Shown piece by piece: positions 1-8,448 of a DNA stretch of 40,068 nt. This DNA comes from Aeromicrobium sp. CnD17-E. Lineage in GTDB: Bacteria > Actinomycetota > Actinomycetes > Propionibacteriales > Nocardioidaceae. Within the stretch, counting starts at the first letter, position 1, and each line of letters begins with the position of its first letter. The stretch is taken from assembly GCF_024124745.1 (NCBI RefSeq), contig NZ_JAMXRU010000018.1, positions 1 to 40,068 of the forward strand, written 5' to 3'. Made by a program: the position numbers and the translations under genes. Under the pieces are notes generated by a model. That model was not told the origin of the DNA, did no database searches, and was given only the letters and a program-made list of their open reading frames with translations.

Positions 1-1262
1 GCGAGGTCGTCGCGAGCCGTGTCGACCGCGTCGAGCAGGGCGACGGCCTGGCCGGTGGCCTCCTCCGCGGTGCGCAGCCGCACGGCCGCGGTCGCGTGGT
101 CGGAGCCGCCGAGCGCGGCGCGGGCCTGGCTGAGCTGCTCGGTGGCGCTCCGGGTGAGCGACTCCGCCCGGGTGACGTTGCTGGAGACGGCGGCGAGCGC
201 GCTGCCCGCGTGCTCGGACTGGAGGGTCCGGAGGGTCTCGGCGGTGGGAGCCAGCCGCGCGACGACGGCGTCGAGACGCTGCTGCAGCGTCTCGGCCACC
301 TCGGGCGCGCGGGTCTGCAGGTCGCGCAGTGCGTCAAGGCGCTCGACCTGGGCGTCGAGCGCGTCGTCGACGGTGTCGCAGAGGTGCAGCGCCCGTGACA
401 GCAGCACGCGACGCTCGGCGTCGGTCTCGGGCTCGGCGTCGTCGAGACGCTGGCGCAGCGTGAACGCCTCGCGCAACGTGGCGCGGCCCTCCTCGACCGT
501 CCGCCGGAAGTCGGCTGCGGCGGCGTCGCCGAACTGGGCCTCGGCGAAGCCGACCTCCTGGTCGGCACTCTGCAGTGCGTCGTCGACCACCACGAGCGCC
601 TCCGCCACTGCGGCCTCGAGCTCGTCGTCGTCGAGGATCGCCGCCGGGTCGACCGGCTGGCCGTGCTCGTCGACCACCGGGTGGGTGTGGTCGAAGCGTC
701 GGCGTGAGCGGTGGACCCCGTACGCGGCGCCGGCGGCCACGACGGCCGTGCCGCCGACGATCCAGCCCCATGGGATGCCGGTGTCACGATCGACCTCGGT
801 GAGTCCGCGGGCGGCGCCGGTGGCGGCTCCGGCCCAGTCGTCCTGCCGCAGGGCGGGGAGGATGTACTCGCGGTCGACCTTCTCCAGGTCGGCGTCGGAG
901 AGCTCGTCGCTGTCGGCGTCGTAGCCGTAGGACCGCGACTCCAGCGCCACCGCCAGCAGCACGTCGGTGCGGCCAAGGCCCGACCGCTCGGCGGCGCGCG
1001 TCGCCCACTCGGCACCCGTCAGCCCGTCGAAGGTCCGGACGTACACGACGAACAGCTGACGTCCGGTGTCGCGGTAGTAGCGGTCGAGCGCGGCCTGGAC
1101 CTCTGCACGGTCGTCGCCGAGGGCGTCGGCGCGGTCGGTGATCTGGCCGTTGACGTCGACCGGCTCCTCCGCCGCGGCCGGCCCGACCCCGACGATCCCG
1201 ACCACCCCGAGGGCGAGCAGGGCCGAGGTCACGGCCAGGGCACGGCGGACGGGGCGCGGCAT
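1..1262 (-). CDS. TPM-domain secreted/membrane protein, C-terminus beyond left edge
   Basis: I translated this frame by hand: it stays open from about 1262 to the window edge, so the gene is partial. It begins MPRPVRRALAVTSALLALG, a signal peptide/first membrane segment (residues 1-30), followed by a TPM (YgcG-like) domain with the pattern GRQLFVVYVRTFDG and GLGRTDVLLAVALESRS (about residues 38-150). A second hydrophobic segment (WIVGGTAVVAAGAAYG) follows at about 165-185, then an Ala/Glu/Arg-rich region likely to be helical or coiled coil that runs off the edge. TPM proteins are usually membrane-anchored; some have phosphatase activity, but this one's activity is unknown. GTG at 1265 is an alternative start; AAGGA lies 7 nt before the GTG and 10 nt before the ATG. 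Confidence 0.85.
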   Translation of the reverse strand, partial: MPRPVRRALAVTSALLALGVVGIVGVGPAAAEEPVDVNGQITDRADALGDDRAEVQAALDRYYRDTGRQLFVVYVRTFDGLTGAEWATRAAERSGLGRTDVLLAVALESRSYGYDADSDELSDADLEKVDREYILPALRQDDWAGAATGAARGLTEVDRDTGIPWGWIVGGTAVVAAGAAYGVHRSRRRFDHTHPVVDEHGQPVDPAAILDDDELEAAVAEALVVVDDALQSADQEVGFAEAQFGDAAAADFRRTVEEGRATLREAFTLRQRLDDAEPETDAERRVLLSRALHLCDTVDDALDAQVERLDALRDLQTRAPEVAETLQQRLDAVVARLAPTAETLRTLQSEHAGSALAAVSSNVTRAESLTRSATEQLSQARAALGGSDHATAAVRLRTAEEATGQAVALLDAVDTARDDL

Positions 1263-1324
1263 CACACGTCGATCCTTGCGGATCGTTGGTTGCGGGACAA
1301 CCGCGCACGACCGGGCGTGTCGGC

Positions 1325-2539
1325 TCACCCGGCCCGGGCCGCACCCCGGCGGAACATCCACCCCCGCATGAGCAGGAACCGCCCGACGGTGACCAGCAGG
1401 TTCGCCGCGGTGAGCACGACCACCTCGAGCCCGCGGTGCTGCGTGCCGGCCACCTCGTGCAGCAGGCCGAGGGCGCCGCTCGTCACCACGATCCCCGCGC
1501 CGAGCACCACGAGGCCCTGCAGCTGGTGGACGGCGGCGCCGCCCGGACCGCGGACGCCGAACGTGAAGCGTCGGTTCGCGGCGGTGTTCGCGACCGTCGT
1601 GAGCAGCAGGGCCGCCACGTTGGCGCCCTGCGCGCCGAGGGGTCCGCGCAGCCCGAGGTAGAGCAGTGCGTAGGCCAGGGTCGAGAGCACGCCGACGACC
1701 GCGAACCCGGCCAGCTGGGCGGAGAGCCCGCCGGCCGCACCCTGCCGCGAGACGCGGCCGAGCTCCGCGGCGACCTCGCCCACCGGCACACGGCCGCGCA
1801 CGAGCGACCAGCCGAGCCGCGCCATGCCGCGCAGGTCGTCGAGCGCGGTGCGGAGCACGTCGACGCTGCTGTCGGGGTCGTCGACCCAGTCGACCGGCAC
1901 CTCGTGGATGCGCAGCCCCGACCGCTCCGCGACCACGAGCAGCTCGGTGTCGAAGAACCAGGCGTCGTCGTGCACGAGGGGGAGGAGCCGGTCGGCGACG
2001 TCGCGACGGATCGCCTTGAAGCCGCACTGCGCGTCGCTGAACCGGGCCCGCATCGCACCGCGCAGCAGGTAGTTGTACCCGCGCGAGACGATCTCGCGCC
2101 GCGGTCCGCGCACCGTGCGCGACGTCCGGGCGAGCCGGCTGCCGATCGCCAGGTCGGAGTGCCCGGTGAGCAGGGGCGCCACGAGCGGCAGCAGCGCGTT
2201 CAGGTCGGTCGAGAGGTCGACGTCCATGTAGACGAGGACGTCGGCGTCCGAGCTCGACCATGCCGTCTTGAGCGCGCGGCCCCGCCCCTTCTCCTGCAGG
2301 TGCACGACCCGGACGGTGGGGTGGACGGCGGCGAGCTCGTCGGCGAGCTCGCCGGTGCCGTCGGTGCTGGCGTTGTCGGCCACCGTCACCGTCGAGACGA
2401 GGGGCAGGCCCTCCAGGTGCGCGACGACCGCCTCGACGGAGGCCACGAGGCTGCGTTCCTCGTTGAACACCGGGATGACGACGTCGAGGGTGCCGAGGCG
2501 CCGCGCCGGCGACACGACCGGCTCGAGCACGGCGCTCAC
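1325..2539 (-). CDS. GT2 glycosyltransferase with GtrA domain (polyprenol-phosphate mannosyltransferase-like)
   Basis: 404 aa. The N-terminal 240 residues are a DPM1-like GT-A fold: LDVVIPVFNEE near the start, then TVADNASTDGTGELAD, the metal-binding region VYMDVDLSTDLNAL, and DAQCGFKAIRRDVADRL. The C-terminal 130 residues hold a GtrA-type membrane domain with about four hydrophobic helices (FAVVGVLSTLAYALLYLGLR, VAALLLTTVANTAANRRFTF). By family it would transfer a sugar from a nucleotide donor to a polyprenyl-phosphate carrier. The GTG start at 2539 overlaps the stop of the upstream ArnT-like gene by 4 nt (GTGA), with GGAGG just upstream, so the two are translationally coupled and probably act in one pathway: this protein makes the lipid-linked sugar and the partner transfers it. 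A longer open frame upstream is an antisense-like artefact of high GC. Confidence 0.9.
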   Translation of the reverse strand: MSAVLEPVVSPARRLGTLDVVIPVFNEERSLVASVEAVVAHLEGLPLVSTVTVADNASTDGTGELADELAAVHPTVRVVHLQEKGRGRALKTAWSSSDADVLVYMDVDLSTDLNALLPLVAPLLTGHSDLAIGSRLARTSRTVRGPRREIVSRGYNYLLRGAMRARFSDAQCGFKAIRRDVADRLLPLVHDDAWFFDTELLVVAERSGLRIHEVPVDWVDDPDSSVDVLRTALDDLRGMARLGWSLVRGRVPVGEVAAELGRVSRQGAAGGLSAQLAGFAVVGVLSTLAYALLYLGLRGPLGAQGANVAALLLTTVANTAANRRFTFGVRGPGGAAVHQLQGLVVLGAGIVVTSGALGLLHEVAGTQHRGLEVVVLTAANLLVTVGRFLLMRGWMFRRGAARAG

Positions 2540-4719
2540 TGGACACCTCCGGAGAGGTCGTAGAGCGTGGTGCCGTCGACGGTCTGTGCGGTGAACGTCG
2601 CCTCGACCCACTCCTGGATCTCGGTGCTCGTGCTGCCGCTGGCACTCGGTCCGCCCCGTCCGCCGCCCCCACCGGCGATGAACCAGTGGATCTCGCCGTC
2701 GGCGACGAGCTGCTTGAACTCGCTCAGCGTCGGCGACGGGTCGGAGCCGTTGAACCCGCCGATCGCCATGACGGGCTTCTCGGTGGACAGCTGGAAGCCG
2801 GCGGCGCTGTTGGAGCCCACGGCGGCGGCGACCCAGGTGTAGGAGTCGGCGTCCTGCGTGAGCAGCGCGTCGACCTCGGCCGACGAGGTCGAGCCCTCGA
2901 GCAGGCCACCGGCGCCCGCTCCGCCCGTCTGGCCGTTCTGACCGGTGCCGGTCCGGCCCTGCGGCGAGCCCTGTCCCTGGGGCGAGCCCTGTCCCTGTCC
3001 CTGACCCTGGGCGGATCCGGGACCCTGGGGGAAGCCCTGGCCCTGGGGCGCGCCCTGGGGCGCGTTCTGCTGGCCGGTCGCGCCAGGACGACCACCGGGG
3101 AAGCCGCCCGGGGGACGGCCGCCGCCGAACCCGCCCGGCCCGCCACGACCGGTGTCGGGCCCGGCGGTGGGGATCGAGCCGGTGTGCGGCGAGGCGGCGG
3201 TGTCGACCGCGTAGACGGCGGGGCCGGCGAGCATGGTCACCACCGCGGCGCCGGCCAGGCCGAGGCCGAGGCGTCGTGCGGCGCGGTAGGGGAGTCGACG
3301 CCGGACGACCGGCAGCGCGAGGAGAGCACCGGTGACGAGCACGCCCGCGACCGCGACGGTCGGCGCGAGCCACGGCAGGAACCCGTCGGCACGTCGCAGC
3401 AGGACGACCGCCATGGCCGTGGTCGCGAGGAGCACGGCCGCCGCGCCGACGATCGCGACCAGCTCGGTGCGGTGACGCCAGAGCAGGTGGCCGCCGATGC
3501 CGATGACCGCGCCGATCGCGGGAGCCAGCGCCACCGTGTAGTAGGCGTGGAAGATGCCGGCCATGAGGCTGAACGTCAGGCCCGTGACCAGGAGCCACAG
3601 GCCCCAGACGACCAGCCCGGCGGTGTGCGGGGCGGAACGCCAGCCCCGGCTGGAGCGCACCGCGAACCACAGGCCGAGACCGAGCAGGAGCAGGGCGGCA
3701 GGGAGCAGCCAGGCGATCTGACCACCGATCTCGGCGTCGAACAGCCGCGTGAGGCCTGTCTCGCCCCACATGCCACCACCGGCGCCGCCACCGCCACCGC
3801 CGACGGAGCCGACCTCGTTGCCGTTCAGCCGTCCGAGGCCGTTGTAGCCGAGCGTCAGCTCGAGGATCGAGTTGTTCTGCGAGCCGCCGATCCAGGGTCG
3901 GCTCGAGGCGGGCCACAGCTCGACGGCGAGCACCCACCAGCCGCCCGCGACGACCATCGACGCGAACGCGACGAGCAGGTGCCCGACACGACGCCAGAGC
4001 GGCACGGTGGCCGCGAGCAGGTAGACGCCACCGAGCGCCGGCAGGACGAGGAAGGCCTGCAGCATCTTCGTCAGGAAGCCGAACCCGACGAGGGCGCCTG
4101 CGAGCACGAGCCAGCGCACCGCGCGGGCGGGGTCCTCGAGAGCGCGCAGCGTCGCGGCCGTCGCGCCCACGAGGAGGAGCACGAGCAGGGCGTCGGGGTT
4201 GTTGAACCGGAACATCAGCGTCGCGACCGGGGTGAGGGCGAGGACGAGCCCGGCGGCGATCCCGGCCCAGGCGTTGCCGGTGGTCCGGCGCACCGCCCCG
4301 TGCAGCAGCCACACCGTCGCGACACCCATGAGCGCCTGGGGCACGAGGATGCTCCACGACGACAGGCCGAAGAGACGCACCGACAGCGCCATCACCCACA
4401 GCGACATCGGCGTCTTGTCGACGGTGATCGAGCTGGCAGCGTCGGAGGAGGCGAAGAACATGGCCTTCCACGACGCGGAGCCGGCCTGCGCGGCGGCCGA
4501 GTAGAACGAGTTCGCCCAGCCGGAGGCGCCGAGGCCCCACAGGTAGAGCGCGGCTGTTCCTGCGAGCAGGAGCAGCAGGGCGGGGCGGGCCGCGGGATGG
4601 TCCTCGGGGCGTCCGCGCCAGAGGCGGGCGAGGGGCCGGGTGGCGGTGTCGCGCTGGGTCGGGGCGTGGGGTGGCTCGGCGGGTCGTGAGGCCGCGCGGA
4701 GCGTCGTCGTCGGGTGCAT
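2536..4719 (-). CDS. GT39/ArnT-like membrane glycosyltransferase
   Basis: 727 aa. About residues 45-490 form a multi-span membrane domain with GT39/ArnT (PMT_2) features: an acidic residue in the first outer loop (TVDKTPMSLWVMALSVRLFG) and FRFNNPDALLVLLLVGA, typical of the YkcB/YkoS type that uses polyprenyl-phosphate sugars. A low-complexity Gly/Pro/Gln linker of about 100 residues follows (DNA about 2884-3190, with short GQ and SPQGQ repeats). The C-terminal 115 residues form a separate domain (VMAIGGFNGSDPSPTLSEFK, then WFIAGGGGG) probably facing outside. A Gly-rich loop (SVGGGGGGAGGGMWGE) sits in an extracellular loop. The 4-nt overlap with the GT2-GtrA gene supports a donor-synthase/transferase pair; the acceptor is unknown. 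The short distance to the two-component genes at 4796 may allow co-transcription. Confidence 0.9.
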   Translation of the reverse strand: MHPTTTLRAASRPAEPPHAPTQRDTATRPLARLWRGRPEDHPAARPALLLLLAGTAALYLWGLGASGWANSFYSAAAQAGSASWKAMFFASSDAASSITVDKTPMSLWVMALSVRLFGLSSWSILVPQALMGVATVWLLHGAVRRTTGNAWAGIAAGLVLALTPVATLMFRFNNPDALLVLLLVGATAATLRALEDPARAVRWLVLAGALVGFGFLTKMLQAFLVLPALGGVYLLAATVPLWRRVGHLLVAFASMVVAGGWWVLAVELWPASSRPWIGGSQNNSILELTLGYNGLGRLNGNEVGSVGGGGGGAGGGMWGETGLTRLFDAEIGGQIAWLLPAALLLLGLGLWFAVRSSRGWRSAPHTAGLVVWGLWLLVTGLTFSLMAGIFHAYYTVALAPAIGAVIGIGGHLLWRHRTELVAIVGAAAVLLATTAMAVVLLRRADGFLPWLAPTVAVAGVLVTGALLALPVVRRRLPYRAARRLGLGLAGAAVVTMLAGPAVYAVDTAASPHTGSIPTAGPDTGRGGPGGFGGGRPPGGFPGGRPGATGQQNAPQGAPQGQGFPQGPGSAQGQGQGQGSPQGQGSPQGRTGTGQNGQTGGAGAGGLLEGSTSSAEVDALLTQDADSYTWVAAAVGSNSAAGFQLSTEKPVMAIGGFNGSDPSPTLSEFKQLVADGEIHWFIAGGGGGRGGPSASGSTSTEIQEWVEATFTAQTVDGTTLYDLSGGVQ

Positions 4720-4795
4720 GACGTCGATGCTCGACGGCTCCGCTGGGGCGCTCGTCTCGTCGCGCTGTGCGTCGTCTGTGAGTGGGCGGCGGGGC

Positions 4796-6229
4796 TCAGG
4801 CGCGGGGCAGCGAGATGCGGAACGTCGTGCTTCCGGGGCGGCTCTCGACCTCGACCCGGCCGCCGTGGGCCTCGGCGATCGCCCGCACGAGCGACGTCCC
4901 GAGACCGGCGCCTCCGGACGCCCGGGTCCGCGAGGAGTCGCCGCGCGTGAACCGCTCGAACACCACGGGCAGCAGGTCGGGGGAGAGGCCGGGACCGTCG
5001 TCGTGCACCTCGACCCGCACGGTGGAGTCGTCGACGTCGATCCGCGCGGTCACCTCGGTGCCGGGCGGGGTGTGCCGGGTGGCGTTGCGCAGCAGGTTCG
5101 TGACCGCCTGGTGCAGCCGCATCGCGTCGCCCGGCACCTCCACGGCGACGTCGGGCAGGGCGAGCCGCCAGCGTCGCTCGCGGTCGACGACCTGCGCGTC
5201 GGCGACGGCCTCGGCGACGAGGCGGCTCACGTCGACGGGCTCCCGCTCCAGGGGTCGTCCGGCGTCGAGGCGGGCGAGCAGCAGCATGTCGTCGACGAGG
5301 GTCGACATCCGCTGGGCCTCCTCCTCCACCTTGGCGAGCTGGTCGGTGCCGGTGCGTCGACCGAGCTCGGCGTAGCCGCGGATGGTGGCGAGCGGGGTGC
5401 GCAGCTCGTGCGACGCGTCGGCGAGGAACTGGCGCACCTGCTGCTCGCTCTCGTGCCGCGCGTCCAGCGCGCCCTCGACGTGCCCGAGCAGCCGGTTGAG
5501 CGCCTCGCCGACCTGACCGACCTCCGTGCCGGGGTCGGTGAGCGCGTCGGGCACCCGGGCGGTGCGGCCGACCTCGCCGGAGTCGAGGGGGAGGGCCGAG
5601 ACCTCGTGCGCCGTGGCGGCGACGTCGCGCAGCGGGCGCAGCTGGCGGCGCACGAGGGCAGCCCCGACGGCTGCGGCGACGGCGGCGCCGACGACGGTGA
5701 GCAGCACCTCCCACCACAGCAGCTGGGTGAGGGTCTGGTCGACGTCGTCGGTGGGCAGGCCCTGCACCACGACGGTGCCGTCGGGGGTGGTGGTGGCGGC
5801 GACGCGCACCGACCCGAGGCCGGGAAGGTCCACGGTGCGGGGCGTCTCGTCGGCGTCGACGCTGCCCAGGCGCTGCAGCGCCGTGGTGGAGAGCCCGCGC
5901 AGGCTCCCGCTCGACGTGATCTGCACGCCGCTGGCGCAGTCGGCGGTGTACACGGCGGTGAGGCTGCCGGCGGCCTGCCCGAGCGGTGGTCGGGGACGCT
6001 CTCCGCACACGACGTCGACGCGTCCGCCCGGCCCGCTCGGCCCCCCTCCGGGCCCGAGCGGGTTGCCGCGCGCCTCGGTGCTGGCCCGGTCCATGGCCTG
6101 CGCGAGCTGGGCGTCGAGACGGTCGGTGAGCGAGCTGCGCATGAGCAGCGTCGCGGTCGCAGCGACCAGCAGGCTCGCGGTGGCCACGAGCACGACGACG
6201 GTGAGGACGAGCCGGCGGGTGAGGCTCAT
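4796..6229 (-). CDS. Two-component sensor histidine kinase
   Basis: 477 aa membrane kinase. TM1 spans about residues 9-30, a periplasm-side sensor region 31-165 carries two Cys (75, 98), TM2 is about 172-194, and HAMP 195-250. The HisKA motif FLADASHELRTPLATIRGY places the phospho-acceptor at His274. The HATPase_c domain has an N-box (TNLLRNATRH, Asn378/Asn382), G1 DDGPG (410-414) and G2 GGAGLGTSLV (439-448). All catalytic motifs look intact. The start at 6229 gives a 4-nt ATGA overlap with the response regulator stop, typical of a cognate pair. The next genes downstream are the glycosyltransferase pair, so the regulon may include cell-envelope sugar genes (inference). Similar in layout to mycobacterial TrcS/TcrY-type kinases. 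Confidence 0.93.
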   Translation of the reverse strand: MSLTRRLVLTVVVLVATASLLVAATATLLMRSSLTDRLDAQLAQAMDRASTEARGNPLGPGGGPSGPGGRVDVVCGERPRPPLGQAAGSLTAVYTADCASGVQITSSGSLRGLSTTALQRLGSVDADETPRTVDLPGLGSVRVAATTTPDGTVVVQGLPTDDVDQTLTQLLWWEVLLTVVGAAVAAAVGAALVRRQLRPLRDVAATAHEVSALPLDSGEVGRTARVPDALTDPGTEVGQVGEALNRLLGHVEGALDARHESEQQVRQFLADASHELRTPLATIRGYAELGRRTGTDQLAKVEEEAQRMSTLVDDMLLLARLDAGRPLEREPVDVSRLVAEAVADAQVVDRERRWRLALPDVAVEVPGDAMRLHQAVTNLLRNATRHTPPGTEVTARIDVDDSTVRVEVHDDGPGLSPDLLPVVFERFTRGDSSRTRASGGAGLGTSLVRAIAEAHGGRVEVESRPGSTTFRISLPRA

Positions 6230-6948
6230 GCGCTCTCGGCGGGCTTGAGCACGTAGCCGGCGCCGCGCTTGGTGTGGATCATCGGCTCGCGGCCGGCGTC
6301 GATCTTCTTGCGCAGGTAGGAGATGTAGAGCTCGACGACGTTGGCCTGGCCGCCGAAGTCGTAGTTCCACACCCGGTCGAGGATCTGCGCCTTGCTGAGC
6401 ACGCGGCGCTGGTTGCGCATGAGGTAGCGCAGCAGCTCGAACTCGGTCGCGGTGAGCTCGATGGAGGTGCCGGCGCGGGTGACGTCGCGGCTGTCCTCGT
6501 CGAGGGTGAGGTCGCCGACGGTGACGACGTGGTCGGAGCGCTGCTCGAGCACGCCGGTGCGTCGCACGAGGGCGCGGACGCGGGCGACGACCTCCTCGAG
6601 GCTGAACGGCTTGGTCACGTAGTCGTCGCCGCCGGCGGTGAGCCCGGCGACGCGGTCCTCGACGGCATCGCGTGCGGTGAGGAACAGCACGGGGACGCGG
6701 TCGTCGTGCTGGCGGACGCGGCGCAGGACCTCGAGGCCGTCGACGTCGGGCAGCATCCAGTCGAGGACGATCACGTCGGGGCCGTGCTCGCGGGCGGTCG
6801 CGACGGCGTCGCGTCCGGTGGCGGCGGTGCGCACGTCCCAGCCCTCGTAGCGCAGGGCCATCATGAGCAGCTCGGCGATGTTGGGCTCGTCGTCGACGAC
6901 GAGGACGCGCAGGGGCGTGCCGTCGGCGCGGGTGAGGGGCGCGGTCAT
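6226..6948 (-). CDS. OmpR/PhoB-family response regulator
   Basis: 240 aa. Receiver domain at about residues 13-125 with the acidic pair Asp19/Asp20, phospho-acceptor Asp63 (VIVLDWMLPDVDG), Thr91 and Lys113 (YVTKPF). A winged-helix DNA-binding domain follows (about 140-235: TEFELLRYLMRNQRRVLSKAQ, then VVELYISYLRKKID). Overlaps the histidine kinase by 4 nt. Upstream is a set of direct repeats suited to dimeric OmpR-family binding, so autoregulation is likely. The start ATG lies 6 nt after CACACT, a possible -10 box, which would make the mRNA leaderless. Confidence 0.95.
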   Translation of the reverse strand: MTAPLTRADGTPLRVLVVDDEPNIAELLMMALRYEGWDVRTAATGRDAVATAREHGPDVIVLDWMLPDVDGLEVLRRVRQHDDRVPVLFLTARDAVEDRVAGLTAGGDDYVTKPFSLEEVVARVRALVRRTGVLEQRSDHVVTVGDLTLDEDSRDVTRAGTSIELTATEFELLRYLMRNQRRVLSKAQILDRVWNYDFGGQANVVELYISYLRKKIDAGREPMIHTKRGAGYVLKPAESA

Positions 6949-6954
6949 GGGTCC

Positions 6955-7011
6955 AGTGTGGACGGACTGTCCGTCGCCTGTCCGTGCGGAACCTGTGCGG
7001 TTCCTGTGAGC
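6955..7011 (-). promoter_or_regulatory. Promoter and operator of the two-component operon (two pairs of direct repeats)
   Basis: Four CTGTSNGN units read on the plus strand: CTGTCCGT at 6967-6974 and again at 6978-6985, CTGTGCGG at 6993-7000 and CTGTGAGC at 7004-7011. Spacing is 11, 15 and 11 bp, i.e. two pairs one helical turn apart, the usual arrangement of OmpR-family response regulator sites. The first unit is also part of a 15-bp perfect palindrome (6961-6975). A possible -10 box (CACACT on the minus strand, 6955-6960) ends 6 nt before the regulator's ATG, so the repeats cover the -35 region. Autoregulation is inferred from position and geometry. Confidence 0.6.
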
Positions 7012-7024
7012 GGGCTGCGGAGGG

Positions 7025-7483
7025 TCAGGCGGCGCCGAGGTCGGCGGCGATGCTGCTCTCGAGCGCGCGGACGCGGGCGCGGGTGGCGTCGGCGAGGCGC
7101 GTGGTGCGCTGGGCCTCGGCCAGGTCTCCCACGGAGACGAGGTGCTGCACGAGCGGCTCGAGGTCGTCGAGGTGGACGCCGTCGACGAGGCTGGCGACCT
7201 CGATCAGCTCCGAGAGCAGGGCGTGGAGCAGCAGGTGGGCGTCGAGGTCGCCGTCGGCGGGGTGGGCGCCGATGACGAGACGGAGCTGCTGGCCGAGCGA
7301 GAACGCGACGTCGGGCGTGAGTGCGCAGTCCTCGACGGCTGCCGCGACGAGCGTGAGCACGTCGGCGAGGCCGTCGCGCGGGGCGAGGGTGGCGGCCTCG
7401 CTGAGGAGGCTGCGCAGGTAGGCGTGCGGAACGAGGGCGTCGTCGTCGAACGACGGCTGCACCACGCGGGTGGTCGTCACCAT
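7025..7483 (-). CDS. Small conserved-looking hypothetical protein
   Basis: 152 aa from ATG 7483, chosen because GGGGAGAAG lies about 8 nt upstream; a GTG at 7534 would add 17 residues. The protein is mostly helical and leucine/alanine rich with many Asp and His (for example LDAHLLLHALLSELIEVASLVDG and VHLDDLEPLVQHLVSVGDL), no membrane segment, no signal peptide and no Cys. I do not recognise a family. It lies upstream of the response regulator operon on the same strand, but the repeat-rich regulator promoter separates them, so it is probably its own transcription unit. Confidence 0.7.
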   Translation of the reverse strand: MVTTTRVVQPSFDDDALVPHAYLRSLLSEAATLAPRDGLADVLTLVAAAVEDCALTPDVAFSLGQQLRLVIGAHPADGDLDAHLLLHALLSELIEVASLVDGVHLDDLEPLVQHLVSVGDLAEAQRTTRLADATRARVRALESSIAADLGAA

Positions 7484-7791
7484 GTCTTCCACTTCTCCCC
7501 ACTCCCAGAGGACATGCTCCCGGACCGCGATCACCTGCGCTCTAGCCCGAACGGGTCATTTTCGCAGTCCGACTTCCACTGTACGTGAGCGATGACACGC
7601 TTGACCAGCCGTGGTTGCGTGGTGCGACGACCGGAGCAGCGCCAGCGCCAGCGTCCGATGCGCGATCCGCTCCTGGGGCGGACGCACCACCTCACGACGG
7701 GCGTGTGTCGCCGTGCAGTCTTCGCTGGCAGAGTCCCAGTGACGGCGAGCGTGCGTGCGGAGCAGCGTCGACGTCCTTCGGGAGGTGGCAG
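7484..7791. other. Divergent intergenic region, no gene recognised
   Basis: Between the minus-strand 152-aa gene and the plus-strand thioredoxin lipoprotein. Open frames here are short, Arg/Pro-rich and look like high-GC artefacts. It should hold divergent promoters, but I cannot point to a convincing -35/-10 pair. The last bases (GGAGG at 7781-7785) are the ribosome binding site of the next gene. Confidence 0.4.
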
Positions 7792-8328
7792 GTGAAGGCG
7801 AGCGTCGTGACGGTGGTGGCGTGCGCGCTGCTGCTGTCGGGCTGCGTGGGCGCTGAGACTCGAGATACGAGCGTGGGGGTGACCATCCTCCCCCCGAGCG
7901 AACGCGAGGTGCTCCACGGCGTCGAGGGGGAGTCGCTCGACGGTGCACCGGTCGACCTGGACGCCTACCGCGGCAAGGTCGTCGTCGTGAACTGGTGGGG
8001 CTCGTGGTGCGCTCCTTGTCGCAAGGAGGCGCCGGTCTTCGCAAAGGTGTCCGGTGACGCGCCGTCGGAGGTGGCCTTCATCGGTCTTCTCGCGCGGGAC
8101 TCGCCTGCCGCCGCGCGAGCCTTCAACGAGCGTTTCGGGATCCGGTACCCGACCTTGGTCGACCGCGACAGTCGTCTCGCCCTGCGGTTCAGCCACGTGC
8201 TTCCCGTCCAGGCCGTCCCCGGTACGTGGGTGCTCGACACTCGCGGACGGGTGGCCGCGCGGATCGCGTCGGCCGAGGTCACCCTGACCTTGCTCCGCGA
8301 CGTCGTCGATGAGGTGCGGGGCTCCTGA
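7792..8328 (+). CDS. TlpA/ResA-like thioredoxin lipoprotein
   Basis: 178 aa. Start GTG 7792 is set by GGAGG at 7781-7785 (6-nt spacer) and by the signal that follows: VKASVVTVVACALLLSGC, a lipoprotein signal peptide with lipobox LSGC and Cys18 as the acylated residue. The mature part is a thioredoxin fold of the AhpC/TSA-TlpA type: YRGKVVVVNWWGSWCAPCRKEAP carries the WCAPC redox motif, and the cis-Pro loop is seen as VQAVPGTWVLD. It probably reduces or oxidises protein disulfides or cytochrome c cysteines at the outer face of the membrane. No CcdA-like partner is adjacent. It stands alone upstream of the Tad locus on the same strand, 120 nt away, and a link to pilus biogenesis is not shown. 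Confidence 0.9.
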   Translation: MKASVVTVVACALLLSGCVGAETRDTSVGVTILPPSEREVLHGVEGESLDGAPVDLDAYRGKVVVVNWWGSWCAPCRKEAPVFAKVSGDAPSEVAFIGLLARDSPAAARAFNERFGIRYPTLVDRDSRLALRFSHVLPVQAVPGTWVLDTRGRVAARIASAEVTLTLLRDVVDEVRGS

Positions 8329-8448
8329 CGAAGGCAGTCGTCGTCCGTCCGTCCCACTTGTCCACAGTTTCGGCGGGCGGCCCCTTCACAGATCGCGCTG
8401 TTCTTGTCATGGTCCTGGGCATCGACACGACTTCTCGGGGACAGGTCA

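Noticed and set aside
1325-4540. A 1071-codon open frame on the minus strand.
   Set aside because: Only its last 404 codons are a real protein (GT2-GtrA). The front part is an Arg/Pro/Ala-rich shadow of the ArnT-like gene in another frame.
2686-4689. A 667-codon plus-strand frame opposite the ArnT-like gene.
   Set aside because: Glu/Arg/Gly-rich antisense artefact of high GC; the opposite strand carries a clear membrane glycosyltransferase.
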